Origin: Spodoptera frugiperda
Lineage: Eukaryota > Arthropoda > Insecta > Lepidoptera > Noctuidae
Direction: 5' to 3'
Length of the DNA: 64,000 nucleotides
Assembly (NCBI RefSeq): GCF_023101765.2
Contig: NC_064240.1
Span: 1,736,001-1,800,000, forward strand
Part shown: positions 10,732 through 22,691 of the stretch, piece after piece
How the letters are laid out: every line of letters begins with the position of its first letter
Numbering within the stretch: the stretch's first letter is position 1
Program-made: the position numbers and the translations under genes
The notes under the pieces: model-generated
Databases searched by the model: none
What the model was told of the DNA's origin: nothing
What the model saw: only the letters and a program-made list of their open reading frames with translations

Positions 10732-12000
10732 ACAAAAATTTACTCTCAATTTCATGGTAGATTTTTTCATACTATTTTGCTAAGAGTTTTCTATTACCTC
10801 ACTGTCTCATTATTTAACCACTCAATTAAAATTAATACCAATCTGAGACGACTACACAAGTACACAGGTTTGAATAGGTCTCACATCCAATCTGCATCTA
10901 ATTCACCGAGATAATGTGATGTGTGTCCTCAGATTACTCCATCATGTATTGTCAGCACAATTGGAAATGCAATTTTGTCAATGCAAATGATAGCAGTGGG
11001 CTCAACGTCCTACTACTTGTAGGACAGACGTACGGATTGAGCATGGATTGAACATGTGCTTTTGATGTAGCGGCAGGTGAGTTAAATGGTTTTTGGTTGT
11101 CTGGAGTGTATCTATTGCATGTACTCGTAGGTTTATAGGTAGATAATTTTAAGCTAGGTATTGTTTCTTTGGCTTACCAAGTAAATTTTAGACGGTTGCC
11201 GTTATCTCTGTAACTGGAAATCAAGTAGAGTGACTTAATTGAACGAAATTTTAAGTACGATACAATAGGAGGTAGATTTAGGTTATTTTGACAATCTTTA
11301 CAAATACGGCAATATAACAGCAGCGCCACCCGTAACATTCCTAGTCAACCAAAAAAGTTTTTTCTTTCTCCTGTTAATACTTGATTTATTTAATTATTTA
11401 TTTTGTTTTATAGAAAAACTGCACCTAATTTTTCATCTTCTTTTTCTTCTCTTGCCATCTTCTTACGCTATTTTAGATTGCAATCTTTAGCAGCCACAAA
11501 ATAACATGATAATTTGATTAATTTTACCAACAATGTCATCTTTAGATGTGTGACTTAGTTTCCACAAGTAGGGGCACGCTATATGAGACGTAATGGAATT
11601 TGCAATCACGCGCGTATAAACCGGCACATTAACGCGCTCTCTGCTATAATATTATACGTATGTTGCAAGAACTTCTTAGGTTTATGGTTTACCTTGTTAA
11701 ACCTAAGATGCAGTATTTGTGTTGGGAGGTTTGCATATAATATGTACATACATGCGTACATAGTAATCGCGTAATACACACACTCTCCTACTTACAACAT
11801 ACCTCCTAATAACCTACATCGTAATGTCCTTTACAAGTGTAGTAAGATGTATTTTTTTCCTATTAAGTATTAGCTTTAATAGACCGTGTACCAATGTCTA
11901 GATAAGTCCTAATGATAAAAACATGACCCAGAAATCGGATTCAAGAAACCTTTAGTCATTTTTCTCCAATCAAATCAAATCTCGACTTAGGCATCCAATA
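10732..12000. other. No recognised element
   Basis: Small open frames at 10717-10914 and 11583-11774 show no known motif. Composition is ordinary for the window. Confidence 0.25.
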
Positions 12001-12112
12001 ACTCCGGAGCTGTGAACTACTTAGCGGGTTACCGGGGCTCTGGCTCAAAAAGCAGAAGTAGGAACGGGGTGGTTTTAGTCAGTACGAGTCTGATATTCCC
12101 TCTCGCCGTTCT
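12001..12112 (+). mobile_element. Family A repeat, fragment (A6)
   Basis: Plus-oriented: 'actccggagctgtgaactac', 'gcgggttaccggggctctgg', 'aggaacggggtggtttt' and 'ccctctcgcc'. It is cut before the 3' terminus. Confidence 0.65.
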
Positions 12113-13299
12113 AGTTGCACATTAAAATACTTAGTGCCAAAAACATTTGCATAAAACCTCCAACTATAATTCAAAGACCAGCATCAACACTAGCACACAA
12201 GCTCCTCACAGGGGACAAAGAAACACTACGACTCCTTGATTGAGTGACTGAGCAGTTGTTGTCGGTTACTGTTTGATCGTTTGTGTACTTCACTTTAAAT
12301 TGACTTGGCTACGCAGACGAGCTGCAAACTAAAGTTGGTTTTAGTTGGTTGGTGAGTTTGTAGTCTAGGAGATTATGTTCTAAGAATTGTTTGTGATTTA
12401 CAACTGCACTCACAGACATTTAATGATTATTTCAACTATTCCTTAGTAATGATTTTGTTCCGAAAACAATTGTTAAGGACTGGGTTAAGTAACCATTAAA
12501 TGACTCTGAGTGTGACGGTTATTGTTCATGGGAAGAAAAGGAGTAGGATCGTGTGATTAGTTTGACTGAGTTTCAACTAAAAGTGATATTACATTGAATT
12601 AAATTGACATTTAATTTTTATAGAATAAAGTTTTCATTCATGAAAAATAAGCCTTCAATAAATGAACAGGTGCCAATCACTTTGCAGCGTCTGACGACAA
12701 ACATATCATGGCGTCAAGAACCTCACAATAACTCTAAGGAACCAATTAATTGGAAACCCTTACAAATAATATATGGCACGTCTACTCCAAAGAAGCAAAC
12801 AATGTTTGCAGCGCACTCTAAGATAAATAGCGTACAAGATCGATGTTTATTTGGGACACTCGTGAACCGAGTCCATTGTTACTACACGTATGCCTTATTG
12901 ACATACCCTTACGAAGTTAAGCTTAGCAAATATTAAATTGGCTGGGTTTTGTTTGTAAGCACCATGTTCACGCACCCCGGGTCAGCCACTTTCATTTGCA
13001 AATACAAGGGAACAAGGTGCCAATGTTTTTGAGTATGGGACGTCTTAAGTAATCGGAGATCGGAGAGTTTAGTTTTGGGGTCTTTGTTATGTTGGTGAGG
13101 CTAGTGAAAATAAGATGTGAGGCATTTCTGCTTGTAGGGTCAGCTAGTGCAAAGAATATGTAATAGGAACAATTACTGCTTTGTATTACTTATGTAAAGT
13201 TTAAGATTCTTTCGAGTATTGTGAATTTTGCATTTTTTTTTCACAAACACTTTTAAATTTAAGTGAGTGAGTAAGACTAATATATGTTAGTATTTTTTT
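12113..13299. other. No recognised element
   Basis: Holds a 110-codon plus-strand ORF (12604-12936) with no recognisable motif or biased composition. I would not call it a gene. No repeat recognised. Confidence 0.2.
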
Positions 13300-13487
13300 G
13301 AAAGTGGGGGAAATTATCCAATCTATTTTTCTGCCTTGGGTGAGGCGAAGTAAAACATCATAATTTTACTGACTAAAAACCACCTAATCCTTATCTTCGA
13401 GCCGGAGCCCTGGCAACTTGTTAAATCTTCCACGATTTTGTTTCTGGCATCTGCCCCACTAGGCCCCATCTGTGGTGGTCTGGTGGT
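13300..13487 (-). mobile_element. Family A repeat, diverged (A7)
   Basis: Reverse copy: 'ccttgggtgaggcgaag', 'actgactaaaaaccacc', 'gagccggagccctgg' and 'ccatctgtggtggtctggtgg'. It is among the most diverged A copies, suggesting age. Confidence 0.6.
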
Positions 13488-14077
13488 TCGTACGTTAACA
13501 TGTTGGTAACGTACTAATACTTATATCGGTAAGCATTAGGTGATTACATAATAGGTAATTATCTACACCTCACTTTGAATTAAAACTCAAGCTCTTGCGA
13601 AATAGCTACACCATTAAAAGTAGTATATGGGAAAATTCCATTAAGAAAATTGTGAATTGTCTAACAATTATCGCCTTATAAATTGTGGAACTAATCTGCC
13701 TTTGTAATAATTATAGATTTAATTAAAGCAGCCATTCTTAGAAGATGTCAAGCTTGCCTTTGCTTGGATATTGAGGTAGGGTTTCGGACAAGGCCCATTT
13801 CAAAAAGGAATTAGGATTCTATCACGCAGTATTGTGTAATTAGAATGGTGTACCCTTTTAATTGTATTTTTCTGCGAAGAGGATTTTACTTTAATCTGTT
13901 TTATTTACGATCTTGAGGAAGGTAAATGTAGGAAAATTTTGCTTTTTACGTTTTCATGTTACAAAGCACATACACGAGATACAACATGAGTGTTCTGTTA
14001 GTTTTGTTTTAATTCCATCATCGTCATATTTTCATTTCTATTACCTGTTACCGTTATCGTTTAGAATCCAAACTGTG
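13488..14077. other. AT-rich spacer
   Basis: AT-rich; nothing recognised. Confidence 0.25.
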
Positions 14078-14079
14078 TA

Positions 14080-14256
14080 CAGTAAAACTTGATTAAGACG
14101 GACCTTTATAAGTGAGAAACATCTACAACTGGACATCATACTGAGGACAAATACTTATTTATACCTGGTTACCAAGACACTGGGTTAGTGGAATACCTCT
14201 ATATGTGATGTGATCCCTACCTGCAAATTGGTATCTCAATAAAAAAGGTTTCACTG
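14080..14256. mobile_element. Pogo/Tigger-like MITE
   Basis: A 177-bp element whose ends are CAGTAAAAC (left) and GTTTCACTG (right), flanked by TA on both sides (14078-14079, 14257-14258). The terminal CAGTRAAAC with TA target is the usual signature of pogo-type Tc1/mariner elements. The inverted repeat is short and diverged, with mismatches after about 12 bases. No coding capacity. Confidence 0.5.
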
Positions 14257-14258
14257 TA

Positions 14259-14895
14259 CTACATTCTAATATAGGGTCACCCAAATTTTACTAAAGTTAG
14301 GTATAATAAATTAGCTACGTATAACTTTTATGTGAACCTAACTAATCTACACTTCCTTATATTTTCTTTAGAAAAATAAAACAAATTTAAAAATAGCCTC
14401 AACGACAAAAGATTTAAGGTCCAAATCAAACTCAAGATCAACAGCTACGGACATGCGGTTTACTTCACAGAATTATATCGTCCAATGTCAACATGAAATT
14501 TAATAAGACAGAGACAGAAATAGAAATCCTAGGTACATTTAATAGCAGAAATTAATATCAACGGTATGCCAAGTGACAGTCGAAGTATATATTTCACTAG
14601 TCTAGTTTATACTTGTTTAAACAGAGTTCTAGCTCCGATATTAATAGCTGTGCGTGGTTGTGATTTGAATAGTTCCGTATTGAAGATGTCCTTTGGTATT
14701 ACGATAGGTTAAGGAGGATCTAGACTGAGTTATATTTAGGAATTCTCAGTAACTAATAGAATAAAAGAAACTACTTTTTCTAACTAAAACTTGTATGTTT
14801 GTAAAAGCACCTACGACACAGAATAAAATCCTAGTTTGGGACTTTAAGAAAAATCTAAAACAAAACTAATCTAATCTAGTTATCTGTTAGGTATA
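14259..14895. other. AT-rich spacer
   Basis: Nothing recognised between the pogo-like MITE and the Helitron-like start at 14896. Confidence 0.25.
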
Positions 14896-16436
14896 TCTAT
14901 ACATATAATAAAATCGTAGAAAAGTGCTGTCTGTACATTGAAAATAAAAATAAAAAAAATAGCAGGGGTTATTGTTATGTCGATGTCGAACCCAAAAATG
15001 TAATTAACTTTTTTTGTCTGTTTGTCTGTTTGTCTATTTGTCTGTTTGTCTGTGCGTCTATGCGCGCTAATCTCAGAAACGGCTGATCCGAATTGGATGC
15101 GGTTTTCACGAATATATTGTGGTAGGCTTCAATTAACATTTAGTGCTTATTTCATGTCATTCGGTTCATAAATAAAAAAGTTATGTCAAATTAAAGAATC
15201 ACGTCGAACACTATTCTATGCTTATACCATTAATCTCCGCAACTATTTGACGGATTTGTTTGAAATTTGGTACAGATATAGTTTATAACCTTAGAAAGGA
15301 CATACTTGGATAGTTTTTATTTCAAAAATCTTTAGTTTAAGTCCGTTTTTAAACTATTTTTTCAATGCCCTAAGTGAGTATACATCTATTAAATTCAAAC
15401 GCAGAGCTCATTATGTTGATTTTTGAAGAGTTCCCTGGAATATCTTCTACATCTCATTTTTGAAAAGATTCCGCGAGATCGGGAACTATGTGGTTAAAAC
15501 CAAAAGGAGATTGACCAATTTGTATGGGACTTTGGCTATTTTTGAACAAGCAGTTCAGCTAATAATATATATTTGATTTAATAGTTCATATCAGTAAGAA
15601 TGAAGATACAAACTTAGTTTTGTATCCAGATTTATATTTAGTTTTTTTTTTACATTTTATTGAAACTGTTTATGCATGAAATAAAACATTTTTTTTTTAT
15701 TAAAATTCTTTATTAATCTGATTCAAATGTAATTAAAATATGGTCTAGCAACTGGGCAGGTGGATTAATATTTTCCTGGTACCTTGCCCAGCTCAAAAAC
15801 CAAAATAATAGTCATTATATGTGCACAGCAACCTACTGTTCTACGGCCCACCATGCAGTTGCAGCAATATTGTTTTATAGCTGCCCTCCCTTCAGTGTTA
15901 TTCTCATATAATATATATACAAAATATGTTTTTCTACTAATGTGTCTACTATGTATTTTCCCACGCAATAAACTGCAGTTGACTGAAGGGAGAGGAAACC
16001 TTCCAGTAGGCTGCTGGCAGTATTTCTGCATAATTCAATCGTATAGGAACCATCGCCTCTTATGTGTTAGCCATAGTAGGTAGTAGTAGTGAAGAATCAG
16101 AATCCATTGAAGACTTAGAAGAACAACACTCACAATGCAAAAGAACAAAGCGAATAATATCTGTCATTTCGACGCAAAACACAACAGATTGAAAGCACTG
16201 AAGTCAAATTCAAAGTCAACTGACTTGGTTATCATAACAAATACTAAAATAAATGTGATTTTTTATACTGCTAATTGATACAAAGTTATTAGGATCAGAC
16301 ATTTACTAAGATATAAATAAAATTATTGGTAAATTACATTTTTGTTGAACAGCCTGTTCAAAAATAGCCAGTTTTGGACAATCTCCTTTGCCGGAAGTCA
16401 CTATTCCACGCGAACGAAGTCGCGGGCAAAAGCTAG
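14896..16436 (+). mobile_element. Composite Helitron-like element enclosing a protein remnant
   Basis: The left end is A|TCTATACATATAATAAAA. The right end is a 'gaacgaagtcgcgggc' end followed by CTAG at 16433-16436 and then T. Both borders satisfy the A/T insertion rule of Helitrons. A run of (TTTGTCTG)n lies at 15010-15056. From 14896 to about 15340 it matches the minus-strand copy at 43150-43928. The middle holds imperfect inverted repeats (about 15505-15560 and 16345-16390) that bracket the SWIM remnant. Whether both ends belong to one element is inference. Confidence 0.45.
15713..16031 (-). pseudogene. SWIM-type zinc-finger transposon protein, C-terminal remnant
   Basis: On the minus strand the frame reads YCCNCMVGRRTVGCCAH, a CxC...CxH arrangement typical of the SWIM zinc finger in proteins I recall from insect and other animal repeats. 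Downstream the frame breaks: one surplus T in the run near 15797-15805 shifts into a frame reading WARYQENINPPAQLLDHI, ending at a stop at 15713-15715 with AATAAA overlapping it. Upstream of 16031 the frame meets a stop and the N-terminal part is absent or frameshifted. It is a dead 3' fragment, about 105 residues counting both frames. The function of the parent protein is not known to me. Confidence 0.6.
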
Positions 16437-16437
16437 T

Positions 16438-16640
16438 TATCAATTATTATGCTATCGGATTACTTACGTAACTGTTTCAAGCCATGCTAGAGGCTCATAT
16501 TCAAGACACATGACGCGGCGACTGTCACACTGCTAGAGTAGCAACATGGCTTGAAATTAGTCGAGTTCCTCGTCAAACAACCGATAACATAATAATTAAT
16601 TTAGTATATCTCACGAAAGTTATATTAAAATTATAGATAT
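16438..16640 (+). mobile_element. Family F element (F2)
   Basis: Follows the CTAG end at 16436 almost directly. Shared boxes with F1 are 'acacatgacgcggcgac', 'gtcgagttcctcgtcaaac', 'ccgataacataataatta' and 'ctcacgaaagttat'. An inner inverted pair 'caagccatg...catggcttg' lies at about 16480-16553. No clear target duplication. Confidence 0.5.
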
Positions 16641-17916
16641 ATTATTGTTCTAATTTAATATTGATTAATATTTATACTAAAAAAGGGGGCCAGGATATAA
16701 TACCACGAAGGAATTATTGTACAAATGACAAAATTTAAAAAAATAACAATAATTAAGGATGATCTACTCGTATGATAATGATAAATGATGTATATTTCTG
16801 TAAGTAGGTTATAAAATAACACTTTTACACGTCAATATGTGTATGTATATGTATCTGTTATACTCACAATATTTTTTATTTTGTTAACTTTTGCATTTCA
16901 TAAATATTACCAGTTACAGCAACAGACCACAACAATACTCGGCTTTAACTAGATTCCACATAGCGTCAGTCAGTTCTACGTCGAGTTTTGACTTTTTTAC
17001 ATTTTACATGGAGCGACTGCTTTGTACAGCCACAAAGAGATTCAAAATGTACAGTCGGACACAAAAAAAAAAGTTTGACATATATATCACTGACCTATTT
17101 TTGAGAGAATGTTATTAGGTATGTGTATGAATATGTGTATAATAGAAATCAATGGGCACACGTTCGGGTGACAGGAGATATTCGTAATATTATGCTTGTA
17201 AGGCATTTGGCACATATGACTGTTTTTGTATTTATATCAGTTTCGGTATTAAAAAATTGTTTGGTGTATTATTTCATAATTTGTGCTGAATGACAATGGT
17301 AAAAATAATTCAGACTATAAGCAATATTGCCTCTGATATTAAACACATTATTTTAAATGATTTTCTTAGGAAAATTATCCGACCTGGAACAAAATGCCCT
17401 ACCCAAAAAGCTGAATAAAATACCATAATATTGTGATGAACATAAAAACTAATTTACACAACCACATCCCCTAGTTTCTATCGCGTACGTCTTCTAATAT
17501 ATTATCGTCTGAGTCCGTTGTCTGTTATCTGTATTTGTGTTCGATGCACGCGCGGCGACTCAGAATATTTTGAGATATTGCCGCCAGTAACACAGTACAT
17601 ATACTGTATGAAATGTAACTAATGTGTGTACACTTGTGTAAAACGGGAATTGAAAAACGTATATAAGTTTGATTTTCATTAAATAGTAAATTACGAACTT
17701 TTTACAAAATTAATACCACTACGCCACCACCAAAAATAAGGGTAAGGGACTCTATTAAACCACTCAACAATTTAGGTGTCTAAAAAAGGAAATCAGATAA
17801 TCAATCCTTTTTTTAACTGACGATATAGAAAACTTAAGTACCTACTGAATCGATTCTGATGCTTGATACAGATCTTAGAGATAATAAGTCAAAATCCCAA
17901 ATGCTGTCAGAAATCA
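16641..17916. other. AT-rich stretch
   Basis: Only a 75-codon ORF (16891-17118) with no recognisable motif. Nothing else seen. Confidence 0.25.
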
Positions 17917-17952
17917 TTGTTACACACGGATGAAGTCGCGGGCAAAAACTAG
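17905..17952 (+). mobile_element. Helitron-like 3' terminus
   Basis: The 'gatgaagtcgcgggcaaaaa' end is followed by CTAG (17949-17952) and T. The last 14 bases, CAAAAACTAGTTGA, are repeated 19 bp further on (17962-17975), as if the end had been copied twice or the target was duplicated. No 5' end seen nearby. Confidence 0.5.
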
Positions 17953-18010
17953 TTGATTTGTCAAAAACTAGTTGAATTAGACATTGAACATGAGATTTAA
18001 CTTTCTTACC

Positions 18011-18130
18011 CTCAAAAGGCCGGCAACGCACTTTAATGCCTCTGGTGTTTCAAGTGTCCATGGGCGGCGGAGATTGCTTACCATCAGGTGATCAGTCAGC
18101 TCGTTTACCGGCTTATTCCATAAAAAAAAA
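18011..18130 (+). mobile_element. Family C repeat, 3' half (C3)
   Basis: Clean 3' half: 'aaaggccggcaacgcac', 'gcctctggtgtttcaag', 'tccatgggcggcgg', 'ttaccatcaggtgatcag' and an A9 tail at 18122-18130. The tail marks this as the 3' end of a retroposon. Confidence 0.65.
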
Positions 18131-18669
18131 CATTGGATTAAAAACATGGTAGGCAAATGCTCTACTCTACTTAATCCTGTAAAATCTAAATACCCAATAT
18201 TTTTAGACTTCTAAATAAAATCTCTTTGTACTTTGTCAGTGCTCAAAAAAGGGAATTACGAGTATACATAATATGAACCCTAGTTCTTGGAATATGTTGA
18301 GACATAAAAGACTAGACGACAAAGCTTGTACTAAATGTAATATTTTTCATAATATGAAATTTCTTCTGTAATATTTAATTGGTTACTCATCAAATCCTCA
18401 AAGAATTACTGAATTATCTACTTATGTATGTACGTTTCTTAGAACAGTATTTTGACGCACCAAACTACAATGTCTAGATTTTTCTATTATAAAAAAGAAG
18501 AAAAATATTATATTTCATCCATGTCTAGGCAAAAGACCTCTTTGAAATTGAAAGATTAGTTTCACGTAATCTCAATATTAGGTGATCTTTTTCATGTTGA
18601 AATATTAAAAATATTTACTGTATTTTTTATTATTTAGTACTAAGGCTAGACCTAGAGCAAGTATTTAAA
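18131..18669. other. AT-rich spacer
   Basis: AT-rich. A remnant resembling 'ttcatccatgtctaggcaaaagacctc' (18515-18542) is probably a repeat scrap. Confidence 0.25.
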
Positions 18670-18808
18670 TTACTATCTATTACTTGGGTATCTTCAAAGC
18701 CCGAGTGAATAGATTGCTTATGGGCAGACGTGCTCCATCGTAGGTCGCATCATCACTTACCATCAGGCGAGATAGCGGCCAAACGTCCACCCATCAAATG
18801 TAAATAAA
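18670..18808 (+). pseudogene. LINE ORF2 C-terminus and 3' UTR (copy 1)
   Basis: The frame 18690-18743 reads IFKARVNRLLMGRRAPS then stop, the conserved last residues of a moth non-LTR retrotransposon of the Jockey/CR1 type. The 3' UTR follows ('accatcaggcgagatagcgg', 'ccaaacgtccaccc') and ends near 'gtaaataaaac'. Everything upstream is lost, the usual result of 5' truncation. A second copy of this LINE is at 45257-45545. Confidence 0.7.
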
Positions 18809-19572
18809 ACTAACTGCTTAAATTTTTACTGCCTTCTTAAAAAAATAATTCAATAATGATACGTAAGATCACGGCTTACTGACGTCTTAAACATCATTGT
18901 ATCACAGATAATTTTAGAACACCTTATATTATAATAATATTGTCCACACAATTCCCACACATGAGCTCATTAATATGGCTTCTCATGCTTGCTCGTTGGT
19001 TAAGGATACTAATAAGGGAAATAATTTTATTAATACAATATAATACAAGTATTAACAAATTACATTTTCCGTAACATGATTATAAATAGAATACAATGAG
19101 GAGAAAGCTTTTAACTCCCATAATTTCCACTTCAATTCTTACAACAATTCAACCACGTGGAAAAGAAAAAATCAGGAAACCTTTGAACTGACCTCAACTT
19201 TGCACGCAATTACTTATTTATTTCACTTGAAAATCGGAGCGGTCAAAACCAATTACTAATTCAGGTTGGATTGAAAAAGTCCATTGTAAAAATCGAGTTA
19301 CAACATTTTTTTTGTAGAAAAAGCCAATCTTTGAGGTCTTAGAGTGGGTGGGAGGGAACTTGGGGTCAATTTAATGGCTCTAGAACGTTCCCTTAATAAA
19401 GGGAAGTTATACCGTTAAACAAACTCTTTCATCTCTTAATTCGTTTTATGTGTAAAGTAATATAACCGTTTAATGTACTTGGAACAAAGGTTTAGTGTTG
19501 CTAATCTGACTAGAAGTGGCTCACTATTAGAATTTTGTGTATGTAGAAGTGGGATTTTGTTATAGTACCTAT
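18809..19572. other. No recognised element
   Basis: AT-rich with a more balanced block at 19330-19400. Nothing identified. Confidence 0.25.
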
Positions 19573-19690
19573 CGTCACGCCTCTTATCCCTGAAGGGATA
19601 GGCAGACGTAGTTAATAGGGTACGTAATGCAAATTACACCCATTGCCCGGCAATTGCACTTATGACCACTTGATCAACGAGACAATTTTT
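19573..19690 (-). mobile_element. Family B SINE with internal deletion (B3)
   Basis: Has the 3' box 'cgtcacgcctcttatccc' and the head box 'tgcacttatgaccacttg' but lacks most of the body, including 'acttataacacaaatgg'. The two ends are present and the centre is gone. Confidence 0.6.
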
Positions 19691-20354
19691 TTTTTGTTAT
19701 TATTTAACCGTCTAATCTATTTTCGAAGACATCGATGTAGATAGACATGGGTACGTCTATGTCAGTGTTACTTTTGAGGATTGTGTGAGTAATGACCATG
19801 TAATGAGTCAATAATATAATACATGCAGCAGAAAGGCATGCCATTTTATCTTAATTAAATTGAAATTGAATAATATTCAACCATCTCGATTGGAATCTAT
19901 CTACCAACCACAACAGAATGCCACATAACGACAAATCCATACCACATCTCATCATGATCGCTAACCTGTCCCATCTATACCAGTTAATACCGCGACTTAA
20001 ACCACATCTAGCACCAAAATAAATCGACGTTACTTATTGAGCACTCAAGAATAAGGTTGGAGTGAAAACAGGGCACGCAATGTGAATCACGCCATCACGC
20101 GAGCGGCGTGATCGCTTGATCACGCTGTTGATGCCACGTGAAATAAAATTGTGGGTAAGTAAAGGGAAATAATGAGAAAAAATTGTTAATAATCGAGTTT
20201 GCTTTTGTTGGTGATTTTTTAATTTAGATGGTTGCAACATTGTTTGGTAAGGTTAAGGTTAAGAGTTTTTGATCGTGTTTTGCAATAGATCACGTGTTAT
20301 AAGATCTGCTGCTTACTGAAACTGTAAAATAAAATCACTAAAGGGACTAAGGGG
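19691..20354. other. No recognised element
   Basis: Contains a small dyad near 20092-20116 ('atcacgcgagcggcgtgat') inside a 68-codon minus-strand ORF. I do not regard the ORF as a gene. Confidence 0.25.
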
Positions 20355-20398
20355 GAGGCCTTTGTTCAGCAGTGGACGTCTCTCGGCTCGCCTCAGTC
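20355..20398 (+). mobile_element. Fragment of a common moth repeat
   Basis: The string 'ggcctttgttcagcagtgga' is the core of a repeat common in Lepidoptera, known to me as 'aggcctatgtccagcagtgg'. Only about 45 bp survive. Confidence 0.4.
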
Positions 20399-21669
20399 AA
20401 AGAATTTATTACAATTAAAACAAAATTAGGCATTTTTGAAACGTCAAATTGAATTGTCTGTCAGTCTGTCTGTCAGTGAAGCTAGGTGTAGCTTCGAATG
20501 GAGAAGAACGAGCAAGGAAAACAGAAGTAATCTACTTTTTTGACGAACTTCTACGGACTTCATCTGAGGAAACACACATGCTACCACGACATTAAAATAA
20601 GAAAATACTCCAAAACAAAGCAATACTCGAACAGCAGTTGAATTAAAACAATTCAGCACACACCATGCCTTGTAAATCAGCTGAAATACCTACACCATAA
20701 TCTTTCTCCTTTCGCGTCGACAGAGCTAAGGACCGTTTATTTATAGGGTAATAACTGTTTCAGTAATGTTCTTAAAGCCTTTAAAGCTATTTTGTTTTAT
20801 AAAGCGCTTTATATAAATTACCTCGCGAACGTGAGTTTTTTAACGTTTTAAAGATATGGTAATGTGGTCAGGGTTAAGATTTATTGAAAGGATGCCTGTC
20901 TGCTCGTATATTTTGGGGGACAATTGTTTTTTAGGGGGCTGTTGGGGAATGATGGAAATGTTTATTTTGTAGGTGTCATTTAGGTGTTTGTGTCTTTATA
21001 TTAACACATTGAACGCAGTGGTGCTCAGCGGTGACCGACGTTAGCGGAGGATTTGCCTTCAACAGTTTTCTATTGGCAGTCAAAGACTTAAGCTATGCTA
21101 GTAATCACTTCTTCGAATACGTAGGTACATAAAAACGATGAGACTTAATTTGCATCGGTCTTGAGATCATTAATGATAGTTTTCTTTGGTGATCAAAAAC
21201 AGAAACTACTCTCTAAGTTCTTATCTTTACCAACCCAATCGAAATGTTATCTTAAAAATATAAACTTACGGTTTATTTTCATCATATCATAACACGTAAA
21301 TCAACTAAGCTTCACGCTCCAAAACATTTTAAACATTGTGTTTATGAAGTAAACCTCGTAATCTATTCTAAAGCAAAACTTAACAATTAATTGGTGTAAA
21401 CTCAATCGGATTTGTAAACCATCTGATATAATATTTCTTATGCTTACTGATCTAAGGTTTAGATTTGTTTGAAAAGCTATTTTGTTTGACCTTTTGTAAC
21501 AAAAATAAGAGGCTATTACGATAGTTCTCTTTAGATTTACTGTTATTGGACAGTTATGTCACGTTTTAAATAAGTTTATTTGAAATTTAAATTATGTTTG
21601 ATTAGGTCTTCAATACAGTCAGCAGACTGTTCAAAGATAAACTCATAAACTTCTGATTTACCCTATCGT
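20399..21669. other. No gene recognised
   Basis: A balanced block at about 20998-21100 ('acattgaacgcagtggtgct', 'ggtgaccgacgttagcgg') looks like a moth repeat I have seen, but no second copy exists here to confirm it. The rest is AT-rich. Confidence 0.25.
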
Positions 21670-21840
21670 TTTTTTTTTATGGGGGTAAATCATCCAATGA
21701 CTTCTCTCGCCTTGGGCGAGGCGAGAGGGAGTGACTCTTACTGACTAAAAACCGCCGCGTTCCCACTCCTGCTTTTTGAGCTGGAGTCCCGGTAACTTGC
21801 TAGGCAGTCCGCAGCTCCGAGTCAGGATTTACCCAAACTG
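21670..21840 (-). mobile_element. Family A repeat (A8)
   Basis: A reverse copy with a T9 run at its left edge (the A tail), then 'gacttctctcgccttgggcg', 'cttactgactaaaaaccg', 'ctgctttttgagctggag' and 'gctaggcagtccgcagctcc'. Well preserved over 170 bp. Confidence 0.7.
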
Positions 21841-22691
21841 GAAACCAAATCACGAGAAGCATCATAACCTATTTGCACCAGACACTATTACAGAATTCAG
21901 AAAAATTTTGGTATCAAATCCGACTTGACCCACTCTCACTAAGTCCTACACTATTTGTATGAGACTTATTTCATTCGAAGCACATCCCAAACTTAGATAT
22001 TAAAACCGAACCAGTCCTTCAAAAGCCAGAATCAACTAAAGTTGATCCATCAAAAATCTATCAACATTCAACATAGGGGTATTTGCTCAAATACGAGTAT
22101 TGAATACTATCCCCACACTTGGCAACAGTGTCCCTAAATACAGTTAATCCAGCTTTATGAATTCCGATTCCATGATATTGCGAGTGACCATCGCCAGTAA
22201 ACTGGGCAAAGTAAACAGTTTACTGAAACCAATATCATTTTAGTTACATTGCTTTGGTGTCCAATGTCCATAGCTGTCGATGCTAGTTTCATTTTGAATA
22301 TTGTTACTGTCGCAGATGATGTTTCGGAGTTTTTGGTGCAGTTTATCGTTTTGCCTCATAGATGGTAAGTAAATCAAATGTGGTGAATTGCTTAAACAGC
22401 TACCATCATATCAGTGACATAAGGTGTCTGCTGCTAAGCATAGACCTTCTCCAGTGTCTTGGAAATCAACTGGGTAGGAGCAACTCTTTACCTTCTGAAT
22501 GCAGATCCACCTTAATAACAATTGCAACTGACACAGGAGGAAATCCTAGTGTAAGGCAATGGCTAAAAACAATAACAAATGCAATTATTGATAATTGTTA
22601 TAGTTTGTAAGTATGAAACGTATGTAGGATATATTATCCAAGTTTCTTGCAAGCTTTTTTGTTAAAAATCAAAGTTAAAAATTGTTACCAC
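21841..22691. other. No gene recognised
   Basis: Includes an 82-codon plus-strand ORF (22362-22610) with no recognised motif. It sits directly left of the large inverted repeat. Confidence 0.2.

Noticed and set aside
15784..16083. 99-codon plus-strand ORF
   Set aside because: It is the antisense shadow of the SWIM-type remnant, whose motif and polyadenylation signal are on the minus strand.
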